Source: an uncultured Tissierellia bacterium (GTDB lineage Bacteria; Bacillota; Clostridia; Tissierellales; Peptoniphilaceae). Taken from it: DNA of 64,000 nucleotides. The position numbers and the translations under genes were made by a program. Shown one piece after another: positions 63,988 through 64,000 of this stretch (positions within the stretch are counted from its first letter, which is position 1; each line of letters begins with the position of its first letter). A model generated the notes under the pieces. The model searched no databases and had not been told where the DNA came from. It was given only the letters and a program-made list of their open reading frames with translations. The stretch covers positions 27,664 to 91,663 of the forward strand of contig CAMYAK010000006.1 of NCBI GenBank assembly GCA_947253765.1, given 5' to 3'.

Positions 63988-64000
63988 AACCTTATGGGTG

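Overview
The window reads as one end of a draft-assembly contig from a Gram-positive anaerobe of the Firmicutes (Clostridia or Tissierellia-like). The signs are an HrcA/CIRCE heat-shock operon, strong AGGAGG-type ribosome sites, a class A RNase P RNA, separate glyQ and glyS genes, sigma-A type promoters and a Bacillus-like gene order from hrcA to rpoD. By eye the GC content is in the mid-40s percent. No species can be named from this. The sporulation genes yqfC and yqfD, which usually sit beside phoH, are absent, which fits a non-sporulating lineage. A beta-glucuronidase plus a complete glucuronate pathway hints at a host-associated (gut-like) habitat; that is inference.

Layout. 1-3100: a partial GH3 glycosidase diverges from a GH2 beta-glucuronidase, followed by a small membrane protein. 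3.2-9.8 kb: hrcA-grpE-dnaK, dnaJ-mtaB and a HIT protein. 9.8-12.2 kb: lipoprotein, asd, punA. 12.3-18.0 kb, minus strand: the operon uxaC-uxuB-uxuA-eda-kdgK, which takes glucuronate to KDPG and then pyruvate plus glyceraldehyde-3-phosphate. 18.3-33.7 kb: rpsU, nfeD-floA-hypothetical-phoH, a ybeY-era gene fusion, recO, glyQ-glyS, dgt, dnaG, an unusually long rpoD, trmK, nif3. 33.7-35.6 kb: rnpB, rpiB, rplM-rpsI. 35.7-44.7 kb: envelope and DNA genes (L,D-transpeptidase, TIM44-like zinc-ribbon protein, small membrane protein, a degenerate AlaX-like protein, comEC, rodA, nth, a flavoprotein). 44.8-48.5 kb: a type 2 ileS and a PurN-like protein without two catalytic residues. 48.6-64.0 kb: rpoB-rpoC, the threonine operon lysC-hom-thrC, then rpsL-rpsG-fusA-tuf. 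tuf is cut after 91 codons by Illumina Nextera adapter sequence at the contig end.

How the genes work together. The beta-glucuronidase can free glucuronate from conjugates for the uxa/uxu/kdg operon; no transporter or dedicated regulator is visible here. The rest is mostly information processing: chaperones, ribosome maturation (YbeY-Era), tRNA charging and modification, replication priming, and RNA polymerase with its primary sigma factor. asd, lysC, hom and thrC together cover aspartate to threonine, but asd lies 45 kb from the other three.

Most unusual points: the YbeY-Era fusion; a primary sigma factor with roughly 285 extra residues between regions 1.2 and 2; acidic tracts in RpoB, RpoD and DnaG; two likely catalytically dead paralogs (AlaX-like and PurN-like); the threonine operon placed inside the rpoBC-str cluster; and a 5' hairpin before rpsL whose pyrimidine arm could also pair with the rpsL ribosome site. 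No phage, insertion sequence, CRISPR array, tRNA or rRNA gene was seen.
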